37,183 bases of DNA from an uncultured bacterium (GCA_903832035.1 CAILAD010000020.1:1-37183); one strand, 5' to 3'. Counted from the first letter of the stretch, positions 22,798 through 31,401 are shown. Notes: generated by a model not told the origin, from the sequence alone. Numbers and translations are program-made.

Positions 22798-24054
22798 TTA
22801 TAATGAGCCTGTTTCTTTTAACAAATCACCAGCGAAACCAACCCTATTTAGACTAATAGAGCTTTCAAAATAAGAAGCAGCGCTAGCCGATGTACCAGAG
22901 CCATAACGATTTCTTATCAAGTGAACAGCTCTAGCTGCTCTTTCTAATCTATCCGATTCAGTATTTTCGAATAGACCCACCTGCCATACAGCGGACAAGC
23001 CGTAAAGTGCTACACATATTTTTAATACTTCTTTAAAATACTTGTGTTTATTTAACAACATTATACAAACAGACTTAATTGAATTAGTATCTTGCATGTA
23101 TGCTGTATTTTCAATCTTAAAAGTAGCTCTTGTTCGGTCGCAAAAATACACAATAATTTCTAAACTATTTGAATTTAAAGATTTTTTTACCAGTCTACTT
23201 GATAGGTTTTCACAAATCTTGGTTACAAACGTTGTAATTTCTTTTAACGTACTTGGCTTATACAGACCCATAGTAACCTGATTACTGATAGATTTCTGCT
23301 GTTTATAACTGGGCATATCTACTTCATAACCCCTTAGGCGGAGGTACCACTTATGTCCATTAACTCCAAAATTAGTGCCTAAGTACTTCCAACTAGCGTT
23401 ATACAGGTCTGTTGGTGTGTATATTGCATGATTAGCAAACTGGCGGGCCATCCTATCACCAATACCGGTAAGACTAGTGAGCGTGAGGCCTTTGTAAAAA
23501 TTTGACACCTCGCCGCTCGTTAGACTGATAAACCCTTTCGGCTTACTATAGCTCGCCGCTTGTTTAGCTAGCCAAGAATTGCTAGCCACACCAATAGAAC
23601 AATCTATATGTTCGTTATATAAATTATATAAACTAGCTTTTATAGCCTTTACTAAAGCAAAAACTTCTCCTCTGTTTTGTGCATAGCTAGGTACTTTAAG
23701 GAACGCTTCATCGATACCTTTAGGAATTACTTTACAAAAAGTGTTGTGAAATATAGCCATAAATTCACGATGAACCTGCCTGTAGCGATCAGGGCTATCC
23801 TCTACGACCACTAAATTAGGGCATAGCTCCAGGGCTCTATATACTCTAGTACCAGTTTTTATACCTTTTGCCTTTGCATCATATGATGCAGCCACTATAC
23901 TTGAGCCCCTGCTATTACCTGTAGCTACGGCAACAGGCTTACCCCTTAGGCTTTTATCATAAAACTGCTCTACCGAAGCAAAGAATGAATCCATGTCTAT
24001 GTAGATAGTTGAATAATCGCAAACCTCTTGTCTAATAAAATTCTCAGCCTTCAT
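22798..24054 (-). CDS. Y-family translesion DNA polymerase (DinB/UmuC-like)
   Basis: A 418-residue polymerase. The metal-binding motifs are YIDMDSFFASVEQ (D20, D22) and KGIDEAFLKV (D115, E116), the latter with Gly for the common Ser. The palm, fingers and HhH thumb (LTSLTGIGDRMARQFANHAI) follow, with a little-finger domain near 245-350. It copies damaged templates without proofreading. No beta-clamp peptide of the QLxLF type is obvious at the C-terminus. It stands alone, between tRNA-Val and the rplY terminator, and no LexA-like box is seen upstream. Assignment between DinB and UmuC subgroups is uncertain. Confidence 0.9.
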   Translation of the reverse strand: MKAENFIRQEVCDYSTIYIDMDSFFASVEQFYDKSLRGKPVAVATGNSRGSSIVAASYDAKAKGIKTGTRVYRALELCPNLVVVEDSPDRYRQVHREFMAIFHNTFCKVIPKGIDEAFLKVPSYAQNRGEVFALVKAIKASLYNLYNEHIDCSIGVASNSWLAKQAASYSKPKGFISLTSGEVSNFYKGLTLTSLTGIGDRMARQFANHAIYTPTDLYNASWKYLGTNFGVNGHKWYLRLRGYEVDMPSYKQQKSISNQVTMGLYKPSTLKEITTFVTKICENLSSRLVKKSLNSNSLEIIVYFCDRTRATFKIENTAYMQDTNSIKSVCIMLLNKHKYFKEVLKICVALYGLSAVWQVGLFENTESDRLERAARAVHLIRNRYGSGTSASAASYFESSISLNRVGFAGDLLKETGSL

Positions 24055-24112
24055 TAGTCTATGCTAGCAAAAACTATCAGTAAATACAAACAAAATGCGA
24101 ACAAAAGTACCA

Positions 24113-24144
24113 TTTTAAAAGGCGCTCTGTGGCGCCTTTTAAAT
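24113..24144. terminator. Terminator-like hairpin after rplY
   Basis: A stem of about 12 bp, AAAAGGCGC (24117-24125) with GCGCCTTTT (24132-24140), extended by T/A pairs, loop TCTGTG. The T-rich arm is part of the stem. It separates rplY from the polymerase gene. Confidence 0.65.
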
Positions 24145-24146
24145 TT

Positions 24147-24821
24147 TTACTCTTTTGATTTTTCTTCTTTGGCTGGGGCTTCACCCTCGGCTGGTGCTTC
24201 TGCACCTTCTTCGGCTGGAATTTCCTCAACTATTTCTTCGTTTAGAGCTTCTAACTCTTCTTCAGAACGTGGTGGCTCAACCTTACAGATTAACTCTTCT
24301 GGGTCGTCTAGAATAGTTACTCCTTCAGGAACAGATAAGTCTCTAATATGAATAGATTTCTCAAAGTCATCAAGACCTGTAATGTCTACTTCTATATTAG
24401 CGGGTAGCTTAGCTGGAAGGGTCTCTACTTCGACTTCTTCAATATTTGTTACCAGTGTACCTTCTTGCTGGTAAACAGCTGGAGCATCGCCAGTAAAGTG
24501 CAACGGTACAGCTGTTCGGATAGCTTGGCTCATATTTACTCTGTATAAGTCGGCATGGGTTATATCTCCCGTAACTGGGTCATGGGCTACGTCATGAATA
24601 AGAATATTAGAAGAAGCATCCTGACCAATTTTTAGATCAATAATAGTGTTGTAGCTTGCTTTAGCAAAAATACGGCTAAAATCATGGGCGTTTAGGAAAA
24701 TGGACTCATTATCCTTATCCTGGCCATAAACTACAGCTGGAAGCTGTCCAGACTTGCGTGATGCAGCTAGTTTTTTTCCGTATATATCACGGGGTGTTGC
24801 GCTTAAACTTGTTTTTTCCAT
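24147..24821 (-). CDS. rplY: Large-subunit ribosomal protein bL25, CTC form
   Basis: A 224-residue protein. The N-terminal bL25 domain (LSATPRDIYGKKLAASRKSG, then LPAVVYGQ) binds 5S rRNA; the C-terminal TL5/CTC domain includes ADLYRVNMSQAIRTAVPLHF and LPAKLPANIEVDITGLDDFE. The last 30 residues are a Glu/Ala/Pro-rich acidic tail, probably disordered. The CTC form is usual outside gammaproteobacteria. It follows a small zinc-ribbon protein gene by 7 nt and ends at a hairpin. Confidence 0.93.
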   Translation of the reverse strand: MEKTSLSATPRDIYGKKLAASRKSGQLPAVVYGQDKDNESIFLNAHDFSRIFAKASYNTIIDLKIGQDASSNILIHDVAHDPVTGDITHADLYRVNMSQAIRTAVPLHFTGDAPAVYQQEGTLVTNIEEVEVETLPAKLPANIEVDITGLDDFEKSIHIRDLSVPEGVTILDDPEELICKVEPPRSEEELEALNEEIVEEIPAEEGAEAPAEGEAPAKEEKSKE

Positions 24822-24828
24822 AATTTTT

Positions 24829-25197
24829 TTAAAATAGAGACTGTATGTCTACTGAATTGTTATTTAGGTAGATGTGAAGATCTATAATCTCTTGAGAAGT
24901 GATTGGCTCTTTCTTATCGAAACGCTTTTTCTCTCCCCTTACTAGATCAGATCTACCAACCTTTGGCGTGTACCTTGCCTGTCGCTCTAACTTTGCCTGC
25001 TTTTCTAGGTTACTACCCAGTAAGACTGTGGCCAAAATTGGCAGTGAACACTCTACACAGGTCAGCTGCATAAAGCAGTGTTCGTCGACCCGACCCAAGA
25101 ATGTAATATCTTCATGCTGATAATTTGATCCGCATGAGGGACATTTATAAAAGACTTGTAGATTTTTTATTAATTCTTGTAGGTTCTTACCATTCAC
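24829..25197 (-). CDS. Small zinc-ribbon protein, function unknown
   Basis: A 122-residue protein. KCPSCGSNYQHED (18-30) and a second CVEC (near 47-50) could form one zinc ribbon in the N-terminal half, within a beta-rich setting (CFMQLTCVECSLPILATVLL). The C-terminal half is charged and ends DLHIYLNNNSVDIQSLF. I recognise no named family; a protein of this kind next to rplY is consistent with a conserved CPR protein. It is 7 nt upstream of rplY, so it probably shares its transcript and could act on the ribosome or its RNA, which is an inference from context only. Confidence 0.7.
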   Translation of the reverse strand: MNGKNLQELIKNLQVFYKCPSCGSNYQHEDITFLGRVDEHCFMQLTCVECSLPILATVLLGSNLEKQAKLERQARYTPKVGRSDLVRGEKKRFDKKEPITSQEIIDLHIYLNNNSVDIQSLF

Positions 25198-25253
25198 GTT
25201 GTTTTTCTACCCTCTTGATATGAATCTTATCATATAAAGCTACTCCCTGTCAA

Positions 25254-26315
25254 TCAAGAAGACTGGGCTTTACGTCTTTTTGTAAGGGTTAGTACGGTCA
25301 GGAGTAAGATTATTATTATGACTAGTGCAAATATAGCCAATATCTTCTGGGTTGGTGAAGCAATTAAGGCTATAACACCAAAAACAATACATAGAGAATA
25401 AATTATTAAAGCCGTCTGCCTTTGAGTAAAGCCCACATCCAGTAGTAGGAAGTGCAAATGTCCCCTGTCGGCGGAGAATGGTGACCTGCCACTAAGAATT
25501 CTCCGAACTGCCGCCCAAATGGCGTCTAGGATTGGAACCCCCAAAACCAAGGCAGCCGTAGCTAATTTAGCTCCGGAAAATATTGCAATAATACCTAGAG
25601 ACATACCTAAAAAGTAGGCCCCTGAATCCCCGTTAAATATCTTGGCGGGATAAAAATTGTATACCAGATACCCAAGACAGCCCCCCAGTAAGGATATGGA
25701 TATAATCGCAGTTTGAGCCTGGTGAACTGTTGGGCTAAGGGACAAAAAGAACATAATAGCTGCAGCAATCGCTGCTATCCCCCCAGATAAGCCATCTATA
25801 CCATCGACGAAGTTCATGGTATTGGTCATGCCAACTAGCCATATGGTAGTGATTAGGAGCGCGATTATATTAATGCCAATCTGGTGGTTATATATTGAAA
25901 ATACTATATTAGGATCGACAAAGATAAAGCTTTGACCTATGGGATTGGTTACTGCCTCAATTTTAATCCCAAAAAAACTAAAGGCGCATAGTGCAGCAAA
26001 AACCTGTGCGGACAGCTTTATCCAGGGGTTAAGACTATTGATGTCATCAATAAAGCCAATGATTAGAACAATTGATGAGGCAAACAGTAACCCCCAGTAC
26101 TGTAAATTACGCTCTGGAACCAAAAAGAAGGTGACGATAACGAAGGCTGCAAATATGGCCAGCCCTCCACCTCTGGCCATTGTCTTTTTATGTATTTTAC
26201 GGCTATTCTTTTCGGGTCTGTCAATTGCCCCTACTGCAAATGATAACTTTTTTACCCAAGGGACAAGCAACACAGCAATTAAAAAACTCGCGACTAGGGC
26301 AAAGATATAGTTCAT
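25254..26315 (-). CDS. Undecaprenyl-phosphate N-acetylglucosaminyl 1-phosphate transferase (WecA/TagO type)
   Basis: A 353-residue polytopic enzyme with about ten to eleven membrane helices. The family motifs are FIDDINSLNP (DD pair), NFVDGIDGLSGG, FNGDSGAYFLG and the ADRGHLHFLLL loop with its basic residues. It transfers GlcNAc- or other HexNAc-1-phosphate from UDP-sugar to undecaprenyl phosphate, a first step for surface polymers such as teichoic acids. The HLHF motif separates it from MraY. Its ATG overlaps the stop of the GT2 gene by 4 nt, so the two act in one operon and probably one pathway. Confidence 0.92.
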   Translation of the reverse strand: MNYIFALVASFLIAVLLVPWVKKLSFAVGAIDRPEKNSRKIHKKTMARGGGLAIFAAFVIVTFFLVPERNLQYWGLLFASSIVLIIGFIDDINSLNPWIKLSAQVFAALCAFSFFGIKIEAVTNPIGQSFIFVDPNIVFSIYNHQIGINIIALLITTIWLVGMTNTMNFVDGIDGLSGGIAAIAAAIMFFLSLSPTVHQAQTAIISISLLGGCLGYLVYNFYPAKIFNGDSGAYFLGMSLGIIAIFSGAKLATAALVLGVPILDAIWAAVRRILSGRSPFSADRGHLHFLLLDVGFTQRQTALIIYSLCIVFGVIALIASPTQKILAIFALVIIIILLLTVLTLTKRRKAQSS

Positions 26316-27967
26316 TTCTTAACTGCTTTCTCGGTCACATAGAAGCCCAGATATCTACCAAACATCAGTCTAGTTTGAGCACTGATTGCCGCAAAGGCAC
26401 CAAAAACTATTGCAGTTATGGGTACCAGTACCCACTGGGCAAGCATAAAGAAAATCTTATACCACTTCTGGTGAGGTGGTCTTTTGGGCATCATTATAAA
26501 ACTAATCCATATTGTTGAAAAAAGGCCGATGGTGGCTAGAGTCAGAATATCTGAAGCCACTATCGGTAGTTGGTGGGCTACAGCATGCTTATTAAATGAC
26601 GAATTTAAGTATAGTGGCGCCCAGGCAGCAAAAGTCAAAATAAGCGGGGCTGTAGCCCAGCTGAGATGGCCTTCAAATAACCTTCCTATCTGCAGCAACT
26701 TATTACTCCAGGGAATATTATTATTTTTAACAGAATTTTTAACCAGATAAGGGAAGTCGCTGGCGCCATAGGCCCATCTCTGGAGCTGTTTGAATTGGGC
26801 TATATAAGTTCTGTGGTATTTACTAGTTAGTACCGCGTCTTGGTAAATCGGAATAAATAGTGGCTCAACCATGTAATCACCATCGAACGCAAAGTAACTC
26901 CTGTAAAACTGATGTCCATCTTCAACTGGACTTGTCAGTGACCAGAAGTCAGTCTCTACTAAAGCATCTAGGGGTTGGGCGTGAGAAGCGAAATTGCGTA
27001 ATCGGTACTGTCGAACACTTTCTACCATTACCCAGAAAGAGTTACCTGTAGCCAGTACTCGCATTGGTGCCGGAACATCCCATAGGTTGTTAAAAAACAG
27101 GGTAAGGGGCTGGAAGGAGCAATGTTTGCGGTTAGGATTGGTACAGTAGGCGTAAGTAAGTCTACTTAGGTACTGCTCGTGGACTCTATTATCGCAGTCC
27201 AGGGTTGTTACCACGACATTACTTTCTTTTATCTTATTTTCTCTAATAAATTCTAGTATTTTTCTACCAGCATACGTAATATTGGGGCCCTTACCTTTAA
27301 TTTCACCAGTAACGCCATCTGGGTGACAATAAGTTTTGTAAAAACCAAACTTATTACCAAATTCTTTTTCTAATGCAGCTGCAGTCTCATGAGCTAACTC
27401 ACCGCCCCGCTCCTCATAAGTTAAAACCATAATAATTTTATTAGTATCAAACTCTGAATCCAGTATTGCCTGGACTGAGGGTCTAACGATATCAATTGAT
27501 TCATTATATACAGGCATAATCATGCAGTGATAAACATCGCTGGTGTTTGTTAAGATGTTACGGTGCTTTGATAAAAGCTCTAATCGCTCTACATTCTTTC
27601 GTAAATTACGGATGTGTTCACCATGGGCACTGCGCTGCTTTGCTGAATTTAGTTGTTTTTCAGCATCCGCTAAAGCTTTTGGTAGGTCATTGATTTCATA
27701 CAGGCGGTCATTCCAGTCAATTCTTTCAGTTTCGCGAGTTTTCTTGTATCCAAGTACTAGCGCAAAGCTAGTCCTAATAGACTTAAGTAACCAATAGATA
27801 TCAAAGGCTATTATAAAATAAGCTACGGCCAGTGGCGCAAATAAGCTAAAAACAACTGGACCTAATATAAATAACCAAGCCGTTAGACCAGGTATTATTT
27901 CAAATATTCTATAAAACAGTCTACTGTCAGCAAACCTTATAGTCTTTTTTGTACTAGTTTGTGCCAT
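26312..27967 (-). CDS. GT2 family membrane glycosyltransferase (cellulose-synthase-like)
   Basis: A 551-residue protein. Two helices (about 27-70) precede the cytoplasmic GT-A domain, with MPVYNESIDIV, the acidic TTLDCDNRV, VEDGHQFYRS and the QLQRWAYG motif (QxxRW), and about four helices follow (from about 435). This arrangement is that of processive GT2 enzymes that polymerise and export a polysaccharide, though single-addition enzymes share it. The product is unknown. It is flanked by a small membrane protein (14-nt overlap, upstream) and the WecA/TagO-like gene (4-nt overlap, downstream). Confidence 0.88.
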   Translation of the reverse strand: MAQTSTKKTIRFADSRLFYRIFEIIPGLTAWLFILGPVVFSLFAPLAVAYFIIAFDIYWLLKSIRTSFALVLGYKKTRETERIDWNDRLYEINDLPKALADAEKQLNSAKQRSAHGEHIRNLRKNVERLELLSKHRNILTNTSDVYHCMIMPVYNESIDIVRPSVQAILDSEFDTNKIIMVLTYEERGGELAHETAAALEKEFGNKFGFYKTYCHPDGVTGEIKGKGPNITYAGRKILEFIRENKIKESNVVVTTLDCDNRVHEQYLSRLTYAYCTNPNRKHCSFQPLTLFFNNLWDVPAPMRVLATGNSFWVMVESVRQYRLRNFASHAQPLDALVETDFWSLTSPVEDGHQFYRSYFAFDGDYMVEPLFIPIYQDAVLTSKYHRTYIAQFKQLQRWAYGASDFPYLVKNSVKNNNIPWSNKLLQIGRLFEGHLSWATAPLILTFAAWAPLYLNSSFNKHAVAHQLPIVASDILTLATIGLFSTIWISFIMMPKRPPHQKWYKIFFMLAQWVLVPITAIVFGAFAAISAQTRLMFGRYLGFYVTEKAVKK

Positions 27968-28340
27968 ACTTTATCACCGTAAATCCTAATAGTATCGCAA
28001 TTGCTAAAATCACTACCATAATACTTGTTAGCAATAGAAATATACTTAAGATTCTATTTTTTGCATGCAACAAAACAGCAAGTAGTAGGTTTATTAAACT
28101 TACTACAATAGATATTTCAGCAATATCATATAGCCTAAACCATGAGCCTAGTTCATCGAAATTTGAAAGTGAAGTAAATCTCACCGGAAGATCTATAGAA
28201 GCTGCATGAATGTGGGTTAGGGACCAAAAAATAATAAATGCATTACCCACAGCCACGATAAATAATAGTCCCAAAAGCCAGCTGTCTTTAAAAAACTTCT
28301 GCCCTTTTAGCTCTTTATTAATTTTATCGATTACTTCCAT
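27954..28340 (-). CDS. Small three-helix membrane protein, function unknown
   Basis: A 128-residue protein with three predicted membrane helices (about 20-42, 73-92 and 98-122) and a 30-residue outside loop between the first two. No family is recognised. The gene ends 14 nt inside the GT2 gene and is therefore co-translated with it; a role as an accessory of the glycosyltransferase is inferred from context only. A TATAAT at 28356-28361 on the minus strand lies 15 nt before the ATG, with no convincing -35. Confidence 0.6.
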   Translation of the reverse strand: MEVIDKINKELKGQKFFKDSWLLGLLFIVAVGNAFIIFWSLTHIHAASIDLPVRFTSLSNFDELGSWFRLYDIAEISIVVSLINLLLAVLLHAKNRILSIFLLLTSIMVVILAIAILLGFTVIKYGTN

Positions 28341-28389
28341 AGAATAATTAGTTATATTATACGCTAGTTACATACTTCAAGTACACTTC

Positions 28390-28465
28390 TGGAGCCGATG
28401 AGCGGGATCGAACCGCTGACCTACGCTTTACGAAAGCGCCGCTCTACCAACTGAGCTACATCGGC
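28390..28465 (-). tRNA. tRNA-Thr (CGT anticodon)
   Basis: 76 nt. Acceptor GCCGATG/CATCGGC, discriminator T73 (U in RNA), encoded CCA. D stem GCTC/GAGC, anticodon stem GCGCT/AGCGT with loop TTCGTAA, anticodon CGT reading ACG. T arm AGCGG-TTCGATC-CCGCT. Its UCCA end matches the UGGA bulge in the thrS leader. Confidence 0.95.
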
Positions 28466-28473
28466 AAATAAAA

Positions 28474-28493
28474 ATGAGCCTATTGCAGCTCAT
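28474..28493 (-). terminator. Hairpin between the 81-residue gene and tRNA-Thr
   Basis: ATGAGC (28488-28493 on the minus strand) pairs with GCTCAT (28474-28479), followed by TTTTATTT, ending within a few bases of the tRNA-Thr 5' end. It could end the upstream gene or act in tRNA processing. Confidence 0.5.
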
Positions 28494-28522
28494 ATTTTAT
28501 CATATTTATACCTTATAAAGGC

Positions 28523-28768
28523 TTAGACTAAACGTTTCTTTAGTCTTCCAGAAAGCTTCTGCCAGGCCTCATACTCAGTTATCTTTCGCTCGTTTGGGCT
28601 CAAGAAGAAGCTACTTCCAAAACGACCCTTACCCTTTTGGCTAAGTGCACGTATATCAATAACATTTTCGCTACCTAAATAAGGCACCTGATGTTGTGCC
28701 TTGACCACCCTCACTTTAACCTTCCTTGGTCTAGTGACTTGATAATATGTAAGCATAGTTGTTGCCAT
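28523..28768 (-). CDS. Small basic protein, function unknown
   Basis: An 81-residue protein with many Lys/Arg (RPRKVKVRVVKAQHQ near 13-27 and KKRLV at the end), no cysteines and no membrane segment. It contains a GKGRFGSSFFLSPNERKITE stretch that could be a loop and helix. I recognise no family. AAGGAAAAAAC before the ATG is a weak ribosome-binding site. A clear hairpin follows the gene. Basic composition suggests nucleic-acid or ribosome binding, without further evidence. Upstream is an AT-rich region with nested inverted repeats. Confidence 0.6.
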   Translation of the reverse strand: MATTMLTYYQVTRPRKVKVRVVKAQHQVPYLGSENVIDIRALSQKGKGRFGSSFFLSPNERKITEYEAWQKLSGRLKKRLV

Positions 28769-28824
28769 TGTTTTTTCCTTTTTGTTTATATTTTTTGTTT
28801 TATCTTATTTTTTAAATAAAAAAG

Positions 28825-28878
28825 TATAAACACCCTCCAAAGCTCTTTAGAATTTGACATAAATGCCAAGTGTTTATA
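28825..28878. repeat. Nested inverted repeats upstream of the 81-residue gene
   Basis: TATAAACAC (28825-28833) and GTGTTTATA (28870-28878) are perfect inverted copies. Inside them TTGACAT-AA-ATGCCAA (28854-28869) is a near-perfect palindrome with one mismatch. The stretch 28769-29044 otherwise holds only the tRNA-Asp promoter. Confidence 0.5.
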
Positions 28879-28992
28879 TCTTTCTATAAAGGTTACTCCA
28901 CCTTATAAATAAGATAGATATATTCTAGCAAAGAAAGCCCCTAAAGTCAATATTATTCTTGTGCTTTATTGGGTGTGCCAAATAGCTGAGTA

Positions 28993-29021
28993 TTGAAAAT
29001 ATTAGCAAAACTTGGTACTAT
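28993..29021 (+). promoter_or_regulatory. tRNA-Asp promoter
   Basis: TTGAAA (28993-28998), a 17-bp spacer and TACTAT (29016-29021), 23 nt before the mature tRNA. Confidence 0.6.
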
Positions 29022-29044
29022 TGTCTGGTTACAACAAAAACTAT

Positions 29045-29120
29045 GGGCCCGTAGTGAAGTGGTTATCACGCCTCCCTGTCACGGAGGAGATCGCCGGTTC
29101 AAATCCGGTCGGGCCCGCCA
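29045..29120 (+). tRNA. tRNA-Asp (GTC anticodon)
   Basis: 76 nt. Acceptor GGGCCCG/CGGGCCC, G73, encoded CCA. D stem GTGA/TCAC, anticodon stem CCTCC/GGAGG with loop CTGTCAC, anticodon GTC. T arm GCCGG-TTCAAAT-CCGGT. Confidence 0.96.
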
Positions 29121-29135
29121 GGAATAATATTTATT

Positions 29136-29166
29136 AAAAAAGACCTCCTATAAGGAGGCCTTTTTT
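29136..29166. terminator. Bidirectional terminator between tRNA-Asp and the foldase gene
   Basis: AAAAAAG-A-CCTCC (29136-29148) pairs with GGAGG-C-CTTTTTT (29154-29166), loop TATAA. T tracts on both strands serve both converging units. Confidence 0.85.
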
Positions 29167-29185
29167 AATATTAATATACTGTGAG

Positions 29186-30247
29186 CTAAGGTCTGAAGTA
29201 CTGAACAATTTTAGCTGAATTTCTTTGATCTCTTAACCAGCTGTCAAAATCAGGTCCCTTTATAAGGATGTGTGAGGCTCTTACTTGGTCACCATTCTTG
29301 TCTGTAACCTTAATTATGTGGTATCCATACTGAGTCTTAACAACTCCACTGACTTGACCAACCTGGAGGGCGTAGGCAGCATTTTCAAATTCCGGAACTA
29401 GTTGGCCCTTACCGAAGAAGCCTAGGTCGCCTCCATTTGCCGCACTACCATCCGCACTGTACTGCTTAGCTAGGGTTGCAAAATCTGCACCTGCATTAAT
29501 TTGAGCTAATATATCTTGGGCTTGCTTGAGGGCTGGAGCATTTAGAGCGGGGTCGGCTAGCACCTTATCACTAAGTTTTTGTTGTACTAGCTGTTGCTTA
29601 ATTTTTGACTTAAAGTCTCCTGTTGACCAGCCATACAGTTTATCTAGGGTACGTTTTACCTGGTCTAGACCACCAGCGTCTTTTACTAGCTGATTAAATT
29701 TATCGTCAACTTCTTTTCCAGATACTTTTACTCCATACTTATTAGCTTGCTGGGCAATGATCTCGTTGTTTTCAAGTTGAACTACTAGGTCTTGTTTGAA
29801 TTGCTGAAACTGCTTTTTACCGTCAGCTGAAGTCGTATCTTGGCTCTGACTCTGGAAATACTTCTGAGCCGATGTAAGTTCGAATAAGTAATCATTGTAG
29901 CTAACTGTATTCCAAACAATATTACCGTTAACACTAGCTACTGGGTATGGAATTACCTTGCTGGCTATCTTGGCGGCCCTATTTGAGGCTTTGTACTTAT
30001 ATATAGCCACTCCAAAGACCGATACAGTTATTAAAAGTGCTACTAAAGCACCGATTCCAACATTACGGATAGTTTTTTTATTCTTATTGGGATCTACTCC
30101 AAGTTTTTGCAACTTATCCCTAAAAGAGGCTGTCTTCTTACTGAATGCAGCTTTAGTGCCTAGCTTCTTGGTCTTAGTGGTTTTTGTGGTCTTGCTGTCT
30201 ACTACTTTTGTCTTCTTTGTTGATTTAATATCCGGGTCTTTTGGCAT
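29186..30247 (-). CDS. PrsA/SurA-like foldase with a parvulin domain
   Basis: A 353-residue protein: a Lys/Thr-rich cytoplasmic tail (1-60), one membrane helix (about 62-84), a SurA_N-like helical chaperone region (about 105-235) and a parvulin-type prolyl isomerase domain (about 240-330) with [32 protein letters not shown] and YGYHIIKV. The domain's usual first strand, with the HIL motif, is not found before residue 240 but appears at the end (VRASHILIK, 322-330). It has no lipobox, so it is anchored by its helix rather than as a lipoprotein. It should help fold exported proteins. Single gene between a terminator and the PH-domain gene. Confidence 0.85.
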   Translation of the reverse strand: MPKDPDIKSTKKTKVVDSKTTKTTKTKKLGTKAAFSKKTASFRDKLQKLGVDPNKNKKTIRNVGIGALVALLITVSVFGVAIYKYKASNRAAKIASKVIPYPVASVNGNIVWNTVSYNDYLFELTSAQKYFQSQSQDTTSADGKKQFQQFKQDLVVQLENNEIIAQQANKYGVKVSGKEVDDKFNQLVKDAGGLDQVKRTLDKLYGWSTGDFKSKIKQQLVQQKLSDKVLADPALNAPALKQAQDILAQINAGADFATLAKQYSADGSAANGGDLGFFGKGQLVPEFENAAYALQVGQVSGVVKTQYGYHIIKVTDKNGDQVRASHILIKGPDFDSWLRDQRNSAKIVQYFRP

Positions 30248-30303
30248 TGGTATGAAACTCCATTAATCTTAAATATTATAATACAACACTAGCGGTGTCA
30301 TTT

Positions 30304-30834
30304 CTAGCTCGTTCGGTGAACAACCTCAATAATAGCTTGCTGAAGCTTGGCTGGTTTGCGAGCTTTTTTTAGCCGGATTGGCTTTCCGCCAGATAGGGTT
30401 TCTACAATTACATCACCATATCCGAGTATCGAGGCTTGGGCTCCTTTTATTTTATAATTAACACTTTGGATATTATCTAGGGATATTTCATTAACTTCGC
30501 GACCAAAGAATCCCTCCTGATTAACGACCATTACTCTTGTAGATGAAATAACGTAAACACTATAATACCACCCCACCCAAGTACGAAACCAATAAAAAGT
30601 CAGGATCAAAATGCCGCCAAGTAAAAACCAGTTAGCGTAATTAATCCAGCTATAACTATTGGCCGTGGCAAACGCCCAGGGTAAAAGTGCGACTAGGATT
30701 ATAAGCATTCCGTACACTAGCTGCTTTCTCATAACTACGGGGTGTTTATGCTCGACAAGTATTATTACTTCTCCCTCTTTCTGGTCTTTCAGGGGTCTTT
30801 CTCGCGATTTTTTTTGTTTGGTTAGCTTAGACAT
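30304..30834 (-). CDS. Bacterial PH-domain (YdbS-like) membrane protein
   Basis: A 176-residue protein. A charged N-terminus (1-35) is followed by two membrane helices (about 40-58 and 66-88) and a bPH2 domain (about 88-172) with YVISSTRVMVVNQEGFFGRE, then EISLDNIQSVNYK and GDVIVETLSGGKPI. YdbS/YdbT-type proteins have no firm biochemical function; some link to resistance against antimicrobial peptides or to membrane organisation. It stands alone between the foldase and a terminator. Family assignment is good, function open. Confidence 0.82.
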   Translation of the reverse strand: MSKLTKQKKSRERPLKDQKEGEVIILVEHKHPVVMRKQLVYGMLIILVALLPWAFATANSYSWINYANWFLLGGILILTFYWFRTWVGWYYSVYVISSTRVMVVNQEGFFGREVNEISLDNIQSVNYKIKGAQASILGYGDVIVETLSGGKPIRLKKARKPAKLQQAIIEVVHRTS

Positions 30835-30871
30835 AACTATATTCTACACTTTTAATAACACCTTTTCTACA

Positions 30872-30911
30872 AATAAAAAAATCGTCATTACTTTAAAAAA
30901 ATAATGACGAT
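30872..30911 (-). terminator. Terminator of the 137-residue gene
   Basis: On the minus strand ATCGTCATTA (30902-30911) pairs with TAATGACGAT (30881-30890), 11-nt loop, followed by TTTTTTATTT. A second short palindrome, GTGATTTC/GAAATCAC, lies just before it. Confidence 0.85.
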
Positions 30912-30920
30912 AGTGTGATT

Positions 30921-31334
30921 TCAAGAAATCACTTTGATTACTTTCCGGCTCGATCCAGAACCCTGCCACTTGTGATAATCCTTGGTGGAATCATAGTTAA
31001 CAATCTGGGCAGAGATAAGATCGGCATTGTAGTGCCAGCCCTGCTGCACGTAGAGTCGCTTGGTCAAACCTTTAGCGTCTTTTTCGGATGCTGCCTTGCA
31101 AATGAACCTATACACTCTTACGGTTGAGCTGTCGCTGACTTCATAAAAGTTCATCTCGCGGGAAGCCTTCTTTTTGACTGCGCTTTTAGCGGGGATAGAA
31201 CTAGTAGGGTGTCGGCTTTGCGACCCCAATATTTCATCACAGTTCGGACAAGGTATGTCAGATACTCCAGACAACTCGAAATACTCGCAATTTCCACAGA
31301 GCATTTTTCTCCTAAGGTTCGAGTCTGCATCCAT
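30921..31334 (-). CDS. Zinc-ribbon protein, function unknown
   Basis: A 137-residue protein. CGNCEYFELSGVSDIPCPNC (13-32) is a compact zinc ribbon of two CxxC pairs. A Lys/Ser/Pro-rich linker (about 38-60) leads to a C-terminal domain (about 61-137) with FYEVSDSSTVRVYRFICKA and WHYNADLISAQIVNYD, alternating strands and helices, which I do not recognise. The ribbon suggests nucleic-acid or protein binding. It is divergent from tRNA-Arg and ends at a strong terminator. The end of the gene carries a short palindrome. Confidence 0.7.
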   Translation of the reverse strand: MDADSNLRRKMLCGNCEYFELSGVSDIPCPNCDEILGSQSRHPTSSIPAKSAVKKKASREMNFYEVSDSSTVRVYRFICKAASEKDAKGLTKRLYVQQGWHYNADLISAQIVNYDSTKDYHKWQGSGSSRKVIKVIS

Positions 31335-31373
31335 TACAGACTATCTAAGATAGTATACAATTTTATAACACTG

Positions 31374-31401
31374 TTGTCAATTATATACAACCGTGTATAA
31401 T
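31374..31401 (+). promoter_or_regulatory. tRNA-Arg promoter
   Basis: TTGTCA (31374-31379), a 16-bp spacer and a perfect TATAAT (31396-31401), 9 nt before the mature tRNA. Confidence 0.7.
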
